Source: Stenotrophomonas sp. SAU14A_NAIMI4_5 (GTDB lineage Bacteria > Pseudomonadota > Gammaproteobacteria > Xanthomonadales > Xanthomonadaceae). From it: a stretch of DNA of 64,000 bases. Numbering within the stretch: the first letter of the stretch is position 1; each line of letters starts with the position of its first letter. The stretch covers positions 2,592,579-2,656,578 of the forward strand of contig NZ_CP026003.1 of assembly GCF_003086795.1 (NCBI RefSeq), read 5' to 3'. Positions 51,580 through 60,345 of the stretch are shown here, piece after piece. The notes beneath the pieces are model-generated. The model ran no database searches, was not told where the DNA came from, and saw nothing but the letters and a program-made list of their open reading frames with translations. The position numbers and the translations under genes were made by a program.

Positions 51580-52502
51580 GCCACGACGCCATCGCCCAGG
51601 AGGCCGCCCGCTGGTGGCTGGACGGCCATGACGGCCACCGCGACGAGAACGCGTTCGCCCGCTGGATCGCGGCCGATCCGCGCCATGCCACGCAGTACCA
51701 GCACCTGCAGGCGCTTTGGCAGGCCGGCACGGGCCTGCCCAGCATGCAGCGGCAGCAGCAGCGTCGGCAGCGCAGGCGCCTGCGCGAAGCTGGCATCGCG
51801 GTGCTGCTGCTGTGCGCGCTGGGACTGTACAGCCGGCACGTGACCCCGCCCCCGGCACAGGTCGTACGCACGGCTGCGGGCCAGATCCGCGAGGAAACCC
51901 TGCCTGATGGCTCGCAGTTGCAGCTGGCGCCCGGCAGCGAGATCCACGTCCGCATCGATGGCAAGCGTCGCCAGCTGCAGCTGCAGCAGGGCCAGGCGTG
52001 GTTCAAGGTCGCCAGCGACGCCGCCAGGCCATTCCAGGTACACACACCGCACGGCACGGTCACCGCGCTGGGCACCGCCTTTGATGTCGCCGTCGGGGAA
52101 CACGCCAGCAGGGTCGTCGTCACCGAGCACACCGTGCAGGTGGACAGTGGCCCGGGCCATGCCGAAGCCCAGCAGGGCCAGCAGATGCGCTTTGATGGTA
52201 ACGGCACGACCGAGGCCACCGACATGGAAAGCGGTGCACTGGCCTGGCGCGAGCGGCGCCTGCACTGGGTCTCCGCGCCGCTGGCCACGGTCGCGCAGGG
52301 GCTGGATGCCTGGCACGGCGGCCACACCTGGATCATCGGCAGCGCACTCCGGCAGCAGCCGGTCAGCGTGCTCGGCAGTGCCGACGGCGCTGCCGAAAGC
52401 CGTGACCAGCTCGCCACGCAGCTGCACGTGCGCGTGCTGCGCCTGCCCGCTGGCATGCAGGTCTGGATGGCGCCGCACGGCGAGCCGCGCGATGCACCCT
52501 GA
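51576..52502 (+). CDS. FecR-type anti-sigma/sensor
   Basis: A 308-residue protein with the N-terminal sigma-binding DUF4880 segment (EAARWWLDGHDGHRDENAFARWIAADPRH, residues about 8-35), one transmembrane helix (about 70-90) and the periplasmic FecR domain (about 95-200; LPDGSQLQLAPGSEIHV, then VHTPHGTVTALGTAFDV). It starts with GTG at 51576, overlapping the sigma stop. It links the signal from the receptor's N-terminal domain to the sigma factor. Confidence 0.9.
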   Translation: MSHDAIAQEAARWWLDGHDGHRDENAFARWIAADPRHATQYQHLQALWQAGTGLPSMQRQQQRRQRRRLREAGIAVLLLCALGLYSRHVTPPPAQVVRTAAGQIREETLPDGSQLQLAPGSEIHVRIDGKRRQLQLQQGQAWFKVASDAARPFQVHTPHGTVTALGTAFDVAVGEHASRVVVTEHTVQVDSGPGHAEAQQGQQMRFDGNGTTEATDMESGALAWRERRLHWVSAPLATVAQGLDAWHGGHTWIIGSALRQQPVSVLGSADGAAESRDQLATQLHVRVLRLPAGMQVWMAPHGEPRDAP

Positions 52503-52566
52503 CATCGGCCCCATCGCCGCGTCTACCCAGGTGAACGACGCCCCGCGTCATCCCCTGGAGCCTTCG

Positions 52567-55044
52567 ATGCTGTGCCACCGCCCCTTTGTTCTTGCCCTGT
52601 CGCTGGCGTGTGCCGGCGCCCTGCCGCTGTTGCCCGCACCCGCCCGCGCACAGGCTGCGACGCGCCACTACGATCTGCCCGCGCAGCCTCTGGCCCGCGC
52701 ACTGGATGCCTACAGCCGCCTCACCGGCGTGGACCTGGTGATGGCCACCGCACTCCCCGCGGGCCAGATGGCGCCCGCCCTGCAGGGTGACTTCGATGAC
52801 ACCCAGGCGCTGAGCCGCCTGCTGGCCGGCAGCAACCTGCGGCCGCGCTTCATCGACGCCCGCCATGCCACCCTGGAACCGGCGCCGCCCCAGCACGACG
52901 ACGGCAGCCGCCGCACCGGTCCACTGCGCGTGCAGAGTGACAGCGCGCGCGGACCCGTCGCCGATACCGCTGCCAGCGCCAGCCAGTACGTCGCCCCCAC
53001 CGCCGATGGCTTCACCCCTAAGGTCGGCAGCGAACGCGTGGCGATGGCCGAACGCCAGGACGGCAACAGCCTGCTGCGCTCGATGCCCGGCAGCCACAGC
53101 TTCCACTCGCGCAGCCAGCCGGGCCTGCAGGTCAACATCCGCGGCATGACCGGCGCCGGCCGGGTCAACACCATGATCGACGGCGTGACCCAGACCTTCC
53201 GCAACAACGCCGGGCATGGCTCCGGTGGCCCGTTCGCCTATGTCGATCCGTTCCTGCTGGCCGGCGTTGACGTGCAGCGCGGCGCAGTGGCCGGTGCTGA
53301 CGGCGCCGGCACGCTGGCCGGCAGTGCCAACTTCCGCACGCTGGACATCGACGATCTGCTTGGCGAAGGTCGCGACTGGGGCCTGCGTGCCGGTTACCGC
53401 CACGGCAACAACGGCTACGGCGATGGCCGCACCTTTGCCGGTGCCTGGCGCCACAGCGAGGACGGTGGCGACCGCCAGTTCGGCCTGCTGGCAGCGGCCA
53501 GCAGCAGCCGCAGCGGCGAATACGCAACCGCCAACGGGCAGAAGAACAGCGCCGATCCGGCCAGCCAGCAACCCAGCAGCTGGCTGCTGAAGGCACGTCT
53601 GCAGCCCAGTGACCAGCATCGGCTGGACCTGAGCCACATGCGCTATGAAAACGACTTCTACCACAACTACCCGTGGCAGATTTCCGCGCGCAACCAACGC
53701 GCCAGCTACCACTACACGCCCTACACCCCGTGGCTGGACGTGCGCGTCACCTTCGCAGGCAACAAGACTCATCTGTACTACCCGCCCGTGGAGGATTCCA
53801 GCTTCATCGGCCGGCGCACGCACAGCAGCCTGAGCAGCTGGACCGCGGACAACACCAGCCGCTTCGAGATCGGCGCCGTGCAGGCGCGTTGGAACACCGG
53901 CATCAAGCACCAGTCGGACATCTTCGTGGCCGACACCCCCACCCTGCGCGGCGCCAACCCGCAGGGCCGCAGCCAGCTGGACAGTGTGTTCAGTACGCTG
54001 GAGCTGCAGTACGACCGCTACGCGATGACGGCCGGCCTGCGCCAGGAACGCTACGGCATCAGCGGCCAAATCCCGGTCTGTTCCGATGTGCCGGGCCAGT
54101 GTGCGGACATCGGCGGCGGCGGCATCGACGTGCGCCGCACCCAGCATGCGCTCAGCCCGAACCTTGCATTCTCGGTGCAGGCCACCGATTGGCTGCAGTT
54201 GTTCGTCGAAGCCTCGCGCACCTCGCGCGCGCCGCGGGTGCAGGAAATGTTCTTCGAGAAGATCCCGCTGGAAGGCATGAGCGACGCCGATGGCGTGGGC
54301 GCCAATCCGTTCCTGAGGCGCGAGCGTTCACGCAACCTGCAGTTCGGCGCCAACCTCAGTACCGACTCTCTGCTGGTCGACGGCGATCTGGCCCAGCTGC
54401 GGGTGACCCGCTTCGACAACCGCATCCGCGATTACATCAAGCCGCAGTACCTGCTGGTGGTGCACCCGCCGGAAGTGGCGCCGCTGGTGGTGGCCATCGA
54501 CAGCGACGAGCAGCTGAGTGCCTGGACCGACGTGCTCGATGCCGATGACTTCACCACCACCACCCGCTGGATGAACCAGCCCGGCATCGTGCGCATGCGT
54601 GGCATCGAACTGGAAGCCAACTACAGCAGCGAGCACTACCACGCCACGCTGAGCTGGACCCGCTCGCATACCAGCGCGCCCACCATCGAATACGTCAACC
54701 TGGAAGACATCACCGCCCTGCCCGACCGCTACTGGACGCTGGATGTGGGTGGCAGCTGGTGGCAGCAGCGCGTGCAGGCCGGCGTGCGCTCCGAATACTC
54801 CGGCCCCACCGAGGAAGGCTACGACTTCTTCCAGACCCGCAAGACCGGCGGCACCGGCGTGCTGCTGGACTTCTACGCCAGCTTCAAGCCGCAGCCCAAC
54901 ACCACGCTGTGGTTGAACATCGAAAACCTGAAGAACAAAGCCTATGACAACAATGCCTCGATCGACAGCATCTTCAGCCCGATCCTGGACCGCGGCAACG
55001 GCCGTGGCCGGACGGTCTCGATGGGCGTCAATGTGGCGTTCTGA
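52567..55044 (+). CDS. TonB-dependent heme/hemoprotein receptor with STN domain
   Basis: An 825-residue outer-membrane receptor. A signal peptide (residues about 1-34) is followed by an STN signalling domain (about 38-110), a plug domain (about 155-275; NIRGMTGAGRVNTMIDGV), and a beta-barrel to the C-terminal MGVNVAF. Heme-receptor boxes are visible: SRAPRVQEMFF (FRAP-like) and ANPFLRRERSRNLQFG (NPNL-like); between them I see no His, unlike most hemophore receptors. The start at 52567 has GGAG; an earlier ATG at 52492 overlaps fecR. It is coupled to the sigma-fecR pair and to the ChaN/TonB genes. Confidence 0.88.
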   Translation: MLCHRPFVLALSLACAGALPLLPAPARAQAATRHYDLPAQPLARALDAYSRLTGVDLVMATALPAGQMAPALQGDFDDTQALSRLLAGSNLRPRFIDARHATLEPAPPQHDDGSRRTGPLRVQSDSARGPVADTAASASQYVAPTADGFTPKVGSERVAMAERQDGNSLLRSMPGSHSFHSRSQPGLQVNIRGMTGAGRVNTMIDGVTQTFRNNAGHGSGGPFAYVDPFLLAGVDVQRGAVAGADGAGTLAGSANFRTLDIDDLLGEGRDWGLRAGYRHGNNGYGDGRTFAGAWRHSEDGGDRQFGLLAAASSSRSGEYATANGQKNSADPASQQPSSWLLKARLQPSDQHRLDLSHMRYENDFYHNYPWQISARNQRASYHYTPYTPWLDVRVTFAGNKTHLYYPPVEDSSFIGRRTHSSLSSWTADNTSRFEIGAVQARWNTGIKHQSDIFVADTPTLRGANPQGRSQLDSVFSTLELQYDRYAMTAGLRQERYGISGQIPVCSDVPGQCADIGGGGIDVRRTQHALSPNLAFSVQATDWLQLFVEASRTSRAPRVQEMFFEKIPLEGMSDADGVGANPFLRRERSRNLQFGANLSTDSLLVDGDLAQLRVTRFDNRIRDYIKPQYLLVVHPPEVAPLVVAIDSDEQLSAWTDVLDADDFTTTTRWMNQPGIVRMRGIELEANYSSEHYHATLSWTRSHTSAPTIEYVNLEDITALPDRYWTLDVGGSWWQQRVQAGVRSEYSGPTEEGYDFFQTRKTGGTGVLLDFYASFKPQPNTTLWLNIENLKNKAYDNNASIDSIFSPILDRGNGRGRTVSMGVNVAF

Positions 55045-55831
55045 GCGCCGCTGGCTGCTGCTGTGCCTGCTCGCGTTGGCGGGCATCGCCGGCGCGCAGC
55101 CGATGCCGGGCAGCGTCATCGACCTGGCCACGGGCGAGGCGCTGGATGAAGCCGGCTTCGTCCAGCGCGTGGCCACGGCGCAGCGCGTACTGCTGGGCGA
55201 ACGTCACGATGTTGAGGCCGACCATGCTGCCCAGCGCTGGCTGCTGGCGGCCCTGCAGAAACAGCGCCCGCAGGGCGCCCTGGTGCTGGAGATGATCGCG
55301 CAGGAACGCCAGGCGCGCCTGCAGCGCGTGCAGCACTGGTTGGCCAAGGGCAACCGGGCCGACGGCACTCGCCTGCAGGAACTGCTGGGCTGGGACCCGC
55401 GCTGGCCCTGGCAGGCCTATGGCGGACTGGTGCAGGACGCCGCTGCCGCCGGCATTGCACTGCACGGCGGCAACCTGTCGCGCGCCGAAGTCGATACCCT
55501 GCTGGCTTCGATGGGCCCGGTCACCTTCCCGGTGGCCGATGCGCGGCAGCGGCTGTCGGCGGTCGTGCTCGCCCAGCATGCCGGCGCTGCGCCGATGCTG
55601 GAGGGCATGCTGGCCGTGCAGCACGCGCGCGACACGCGCATGGCCGGGGTGCTTGCTACCGCGCCTGCACCGGCCCTGCTGGTCGCCGGGCGCTGGCACG
55701 CACTGCGCGGCACCGGCGTGCCCGGCTATCTGCCGCCCACCACGCCGGCACTGGTGATCGCCCTGGCTGCGCCCGGTGAAGCGGTCGATGGGCGCGATGC
55801 CGACCTGCTGTGGGTCGCCGGCGATGAGTGA
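55031..55831 (+). CDS. ChaN-family heme-associated protein
   Basis: A 266-residue protein with a signal peptide (residues about 1-22). The ChaN pattern is present: RVLLGERHDVEADHAAQRWLLAAL (near residue 45), LVLEMIAQERQARLQ and the end segment LLVAGRWHALRGTGVPGYL. ChaN proteins bind heme in the periplasm or membrane and accompany heme receptors. It overlaps the receptor stop by 14 bases and the next gene by 8, so it belongs firmly to the operon. Confidence 0.87.
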   Translation: MWRSERRWLLLCLLALAGIAGAQPMPGSVIDLATGEALDEAGFVQRVATAQRVLLGERHDVEADHAAQRWLLAALQKQRPQGALVLEMIAQERQARLQRVQHWLAKGNRADGTRLQELLGWDPRWPWQAYGGLVQDAAAAGIALHGGNLSRAEVDTLLASMGPVTFPVADARQRLSAVVLAQHAGAAPMLEGMLAVQHARDTRMAGVLATAPAPALLVAGRWHALRGTGVPGYLPPTTPALVIALAAPGEAVDGRDADLLWVAGDE

Positions 55832-56543
55832 GCGCCGCCGCCACTGGCTGGCCATCGCCATCAGCACCGGCCTGCATCTGCTGCCGCTGCTGTTGCTGGT
55901 GCACTGGGTGGCGGCACCGCCGCCCCTGCCGCCGCCGGAACAGGACATGCGCATCAGCCTGCGCCTGCTGGCCCCGGCCGCACCACCGCAGCCGGTGGAG
56001 GAACGTCACGCCGATACGCCGCGCCCGGCGCAGCAGGCCAGCGCACCGCAGCCGAGCAAGGCGCCACCGCCGCCGTTGCCCACGGCAGCGCGCGAGGGCG
56101 AACGGGCCGCCAGCGAAACCGGCGGCACCGGCCGCCAACCGCTGCTGGTTGCCCCGCCTGCGGCCGCGACCAACGCAGCACCGTCCATCGCCTCGGTCGC
56201 TGCGGCACCGCCCACGCCGGATGCGCCGCCTGCAGACCAGCAGGCCGGCGCGGTCAGTGACCAGTGGGAAGCCCGCCTGATGGCACGCCTGCAGCGCTAC
56301 CGCTTCTACCCGGCCGCCGCGCGCGCGCGACGGCAGCAGGGCACCGCGTGGGTGCGGGTCAGCCTGGATCGCGAAGGCCGCCTGCTCGCACTGCGGCTGG
56401 AGCAGTCCAGCGGCCAGGCGCTGCTGGATGAAGCCGCGTTGCAGACCTTCCGCCGCGCACAGCCGCTGCCGCCCATTCCCGATGAAATGAGCGCGCCACA
56501 GGAACTGGTCGTGCCGGTGGAGTACTACCTGCACCAGGCATAG
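55824..56543 (+). CDS. TonB-family energy transducer
   Basis: A 239-residue protein. It has an N-terminal membrane helix (about residues 7-27), a Pro/Ala-rich periplasmic linker (about 35-150), and a C-terminal TonB domain (about 165-238; ARLQRYRFYPAAARARRQQGTAWVRVSLDREG and ALQTFRRAQPLPPIP). It supplies energy to the receptor in the same operon. It is the last gene. No exbB/exbD are linked, so it must use a pair encoded elsewhere. Confidence 0.88.
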   Translation: MSERRRHWLAIAISTGLHLLPLLLLVHWVAAPPPLPPPEQDMRISLRLLAPAAPPQPVEERHADTPRPAQQASAPQPSKAPPPPLPTAAREGERAASETGGTGRQPLLVAPPAAATNAAPSIASVAAAPPTPDAPPADQQAGAVSDQWEARLMARLQRYRFYPAAARARRQQGTAWVRVSLDREGRLLALRLEQSSGQALLDEAALQTFRRAQPLPPIPDEMSAPQELVVPVEYYLHQA

Positions 56544-56545
56544 CG

Positions 56546-56589
56546 CTCGACTGCCGTAAAAAGCAGTCGAGCATGGCTCGACTCTACCC
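56546..56589. repeat. SMAG/REP-like elements, terminator zone
   Basis: CTCGACTGC and GCAGTCGAG around CGTAAAAA, then GTCGAGCATGGCTCGACTC with TACC. It lies between convergent tonB and adiA, so it could end both transcripts. Confidence 0.7.
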
Positions 56590-56604
56590 GGCGGCGAAGG
56601 CCGC

Positions 56605-58893
56605 TCAGGCCTTCAGCACCTCCACCCGGTAAGACACGCCATTGCCGTCGTGCTCGATGATCAAGCCGTGCACATCCGACTCGAAGCCCGGGAACCGCGC
56701 GTTCTGCTCACGGGCAATCCGCAGTGACTGGATGATCGGCTCATCGCTGGCGCCAAAGCGTTCACCCGGCATGATGGTCGGAATGCCCGGCGGGTACGGC
56801 ACCAGCATCGTCGCGGCGATACGGCCGCTGATCTCCTCGATATCAACCCGCTCGATCTCGCCCTTCACCAGGTGGTTGTAGGCATCGGCCGGGGTCATCA
56901 CCGGGGCCGGCAGGTCCACGTACATCTCGCGCATCACCTTGGCCACCGCGAATTCCTGGTTGAACGCGTGCAGCGCATCGCACAGGTCGCGCAGGCCCCA
57001 GCCGGCATAGGCCACCGGATAGTCGGCGGCCAGCGTCGGCAGTGCCTGGCTCAGCGGCGCGTTGCGGTCATACAGTTCCTTGAACGCCATCAGCTCGGCC
57101 ACCAGGGTGCTCCACTTGCCCTTGGTGATACCCATCGAGAACAGGAACAGCACCGAGTACAGGTTGGTCTTCTCCACCGTGATGCCGCGGCTCCACAGGA
57201 ACTTGCTCAGCACCGCCGCGGGAATTCCCAGCTGGCCCATGCTGCCGTCCATCGACAGGCCCGGGGTCAGCAGGGTCACCTTGATCGGGTCGATCAGCAC
57301 GTAATCGTCGACCAGGTTCTCGAAGCCGTGCCAGTGGCCATCGGGCTGCAGGTACCACTCCTCGCGCTTGGCCACCAGCGGGGCCGGCGAATCGCCCTTG
57401 CCCAGGCTGCGCTCGACCTGGGTCGGCTGCCACACGCTGAACCACCAGTCGTCGCGCCCCAGGTCGTCGCGCACGTGCAGCATCGCGCGGCGGAAGGCGA
57501 TCGCTTCGTCATGCATCTCCTGCACCAGCGAACGGCCGGCATCGCCCTCCATCATCTTCGAGGCCACGTCGCAGGCCGCGATCACCCCGTAATGCGGGCT
57601 GGTCGAGGTGTGCATCATGAACGACTCGTTGAAACGCTCGGCATCCAGGTTGCGCTGTGCGGAATTGCGCACGTGGATCATCGACGCCTGCGAGAACGCC
57701 GCCAGCAGCTTGTGGGTCGAATGGGTGGTGAAGATGATCGCGTCCTGCTCGCGCGGCTTGCCCTTGGCCATGCCGTAATGGTTCTCGTAGAACGGATGGA
57801 ACGCCGCGTAGGCGTACCAGGCTTCATCGAAGTGCAGGAAATCCACCGCACTGCCGATCTCGCCGGCGATCTTCTCGGCGTTGTAGCACAGGCCGTCATA
57901 GGTGGAGTTGGTGACCACGGCAATGCGCGGCTTGGAACCGGCCTTGTAGGCCTGGTTGGCCAGCGGGTTGGCGGCGATGCGCTGCTGCAGGGCCTCGGGG
58001 GTGAACTGGTCCAGGCTGATCGGGCCGATGATGCCGTGCGCGTTGCGGCTGGGGGTGAAGTACACCGGCACCGCACCGGTCATGATCAGCGCATGCAGCA
58101 GCGATTTGTGGCAGTTGCGGTCGACGAAGACCACGTCGCCGCGGGCCACCGTGCCGTGCCAGACGATCTTGTTGGCGGTTGACGTGCCGTTGGTGACGAA
58201 GAAGGTGTGGTCGGCGCCGAAGTTGCGCGCCGCCTCTTCCTCGGCATCCTTGATCGGGCCGGTATGGTCGAGCAGCGAACCCAGTTCCGGCACCGAGATC
58301 GACAGGTCGCTGCGCAGGGTGTTCTCACCGTAGAACTGGTGGAAGGCGCGGCCGACCGGGGACTTGGTGAAGGCCACGCCGCCGGCGTGGCCCGGCGTAT
58401 GCCAGGAATAGTTCGATTCGGCCGCGTGACGGATCAGCGCCTTGAAGAATGGCGGCAGCAGGTTCTTCATGTAGTCTTCGGCCGCGCGCATCACCTGCCG
58501 CGCGATGAAGCTCTTGGTGTCTTCGAACAGGAAGATGAAACCGTGGATGTGCTTGAGCAGCTTGCTCGGCACCTTCTCGATGGTGCGCCGCTCGCCGTAC
58601 AGGAACACCGGCAGGTTGGCGCGGCGCGCGCTCTGTTCGCGCAGGAACGCGGTCAGCCGCTGGAACTCGCCATCCACTTCCTCGCTGCCGTCGATGGAGA
58701 TCAGCACCGCCGACGCAGCCACGTAGGTACGTGCGCCCGCACGCGCATCATCCAGGTTCAGCCCGCACAGCACGCGCTGGTCGTTGCCGCGCAGCTCCTC
58801 CACCAGCGCGCGGATCAGGATGCCGCCGATGTGCGGCGACTCGTAGTCGTTGTCGATGACAATGACCGGGTAATCCAGGGACTTGAAGTACAC
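56605..58893 (-). CDS. adiA: arginine decarboxylase, acid-inducible (AdiA-like)
   Basis: A 762-residue fold-type I decarboxylase of the Orn/Lys/Arg group, near the AdiA length of 755. The N-terminal response-regulator-like wing domain is at about 1-130. The PLP domain contains SWHTPGHAGG, VTNGTSTANKIVWHG and the PLP-binding Lys395 in HSTHK. Arginine is preferred over lysine or ornithine on the basis of the AdiC-type antiporter next door, not on sequence alone. It decarboxylates arginine to agmatine, using up a proton. Third gene of porin-adiC-adiA, 20 bases after adiC. Confidence 0.87.
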   Translation of the reverse strand: MYFKSLDYPVIVIDNDYESPHIGGILIRALVEELRGNDQRVLCGLNLDDARAGARTYVAASAVLISIDGSEEVDGEFQRLTAFLREQSARRANLPVFLYGERRTIEKVPSKLLKHIHGFIFLFEDTKSFIARQVMRAAEDYMKNLLPPFFKALIRHAAESNYSWHTPGHAGGVAFTKSPVGRAFHQFYGENTLRSDLSISVPELGSLLDHTGPIKDAEEEAARNFGADHTFFVTNGTSTANKIVWHGTVARGDVVFVDRNCHKSLLHALIMTGAVPVYFTPSRNAHGIIGPISLDQFTPEALQQRIAANPLANQAYKAGSKPRIAVVTNSTYDGLCYNAEKIAGEIGSAVDFLHFDEAWYAYAAFHPFYENHYGMAKGKPREQDAIIFTTHSTHKLLAAFSQASMIHVRNSAQRNLDAERFNESFMMHTSTSPHYGVIAACDVASKMMEGDAGRSLVQEMHDEAIAFRRAMLHVRDDLGRDDWWFSVWQPTQVERSLGKGDSPAPLVAKREEWYLQPDGHWHGFENLVDDYVLIDPIKVTLLTPGLSMDGSMGQLGIPAAVLSKFLWSRGITVEKTNLYSVLFLFSMGITKGKWSTLVAELMAFKELYDRNAPLSQALPTLAADYPVAYAGWGLRDLCDALHAFNQEFAVAKVMREMYVDLPAPVMTPADAYNHLVKGEIERVDIEEISGRIAATMLVPYPPGIPTIMPGERFGASDEPIIQSLRIAREQNARFPGFESDVHGLIIEHDGNGVSYRVEVLKA

Positions 58894-58913
58894 GTTGTTT
58901 CTCCTTGTCGAAC

Positions 58914-60266
58914 TCAGGAACGCTGGGCGCCGGCACCGATGGCCGATGCATCACGGGCGCGCTGCCGCTGCTGGCGGCGCTCCTCGCTGAAGAAGGGATA
59001 GAACACGGTGATGAACAGCACGAACAGGAAGGCGTACTGCACGATGCTTCCCGACGAACCGTAGATCGCCCACAGGCAGTACACGACCGTCAGGCTGGTC
59101 AGGGTCCAGAACGCACCGGTATGCACCAGCGTGTGCGAGCGCTCGACCACGAAGTAGCAGGCCACGCACGAATAGATGTACGGCAGCAGGGTCAGCACCA
59201 CGGCGGCGGAGGTGATCACATCGAACTGCGCCGACGCGGTCTCGGAGGTCGAGGTGACCAGCACCGCCAGGGTCATCAGCACGGCCACGATCAGCACGCC
59301 CTTGACCGGCACATCATCCTTGTTGGTCTTGCTGAAAATGCTCGGGAACAGGCCGTCATCGGAAGCGGCCTTGGCGCTCTGCGCGGTCAGCAGGATCCAG
59401 CCGCCCAGCGAACCGGCCGCGCCAACGAAGGCGCACAGGCTGACCACTGCACCGCCCCAGCCGCCGACGGCCTTGGCCGCGGCCAGCGCGAACGGTGCAT
59501 CGGAGACCTGCAGTTCCGCGTTCGGCACCATGCCCATGATCACTGACGAGCTGGCGATGTAGGCGATGGCCGCCAGGAACACGCCGGCCAGGGTGGCCCG
59601 GGCCACGTTCTTTTCCGGGTTCTCGACCACGCCGGCGGTCACCGAGGCCGACTCGACGCCGATGAAGGCCCACAGGGTCAGTGCCGCTGCGCTGGAGATC
59701 GCACCGAAGTTCGATTCGCCGGACACGTTGTACGCGCCCTTGAAGATCTCTGCGTCGAAGAAGAACCAGCCGAAGATGGCGATGCCCAGGATCGGCACCA
59801 GCGCGAAGCTGGTGGTGACCGTCTGAACCCGGCTGACGAACGCCGGGCCGATCATGTTGGCGAAGCTCAGCGCCCATACCAGCACCAGCACCGCGGCGCA
59901 GCGCACCAGCGGTTGCGAGAGGATCGGGAAGAAGTAGCTGAAGTAGCCCACCGCCGCGATCGGGATGGCAACGTTGCCGATCCAGTTGGCAAACCAGTAG
60001 ATGGTGTTGGTCTGGAAGCCCATGTAGGGCCCGAACCAGTCACGCGCATAGGCGTAGGGGCCGCCGGCCTTGGGCGCCAGCTTGCCCAGCTTGGCGAACA
60101 CGAAGGCCAGCAGCAACGCGCCTGCCGTGGTGATCAGCCAGCCCCAGATCGAGGCGGTGCCGATCTTGGCCAGGCTGGAGGGCAACAGGAACACACCGGA
60201 ACCCATCATGTTGCCGGCGACGAGGAAGGTGGCTCCGACCACCCCGATCTTTTTTGCTTCTGCCAT
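58914..60266 (-). CDS. adiC: arginine:agmatine antiporter
   Basis: A 450-residue APC-family antiporter with about 12 helices. The GSGVF-type substrate loop is NMMGSGVFLLP near residue 20. The aromatic residues essential in E. coli AdiC are kept: LTLWAFIGVESASV near 200 and GSLGGWILL near 290. It swaps external arginine for internal agmatine. AGGAGAG precedes the ATG at 60266. It follows the porin gene by 79 bases and precedes adiA by 20. Confidence 0.9.
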   Translation of the reverse strand: MAEAKKIGVVGATFLVAGNMMGSGVFLLPSSLAKIGTASIWGWLITTAGALLLAFVFAKLGKLAPKAGGPYAYARDWFGPYMGFQTNTIYWFANWIGNVAIPIAAVGYFSYFFPILSQPLVRCAAVLVLVWALSFANMIGPAFVSRVQTVTTSFALVPILGIAIFGWFFFDAEIFKGAYNVSGESNFGAISSAAALTLWAFIGVESASVTAGVVENPEKNVARATLAGVFLAAIAYIASSSVIMGMVPNAELQVSDAPFALAAAKAVGGWGGAVVSLCAFVGAAGSLGGWILLTAQSAKAASDDGLFPSIFSKTNKDDVPVKGVLIVAVLMTLAVLVTSTSETASAQFDVITSAAVVLTLLPYIYSCVACYFVVERSHTLVHTGAFWTLTSLTVVYCLWAIYGSSGSIVQYAFLFVLFITVFYPFFSEERRQQRQRARDASAIGAGAQRS

Positions 60267-60345
60267 GGCACTCTCCTGAAACTGGCATTGGCCCGGCAGC
60301 ACCGGGCATGGGGACTGGCTGCGCTGGCGCTGGGTCCGCTGGCGG

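Noticed and set aside
52492..52566. Upstream ATG for the TonB receptor
   Set aside because: It would place 25 non-signal residues before a clean signal peptide. The ATG at 52567 has a good ribosome site.
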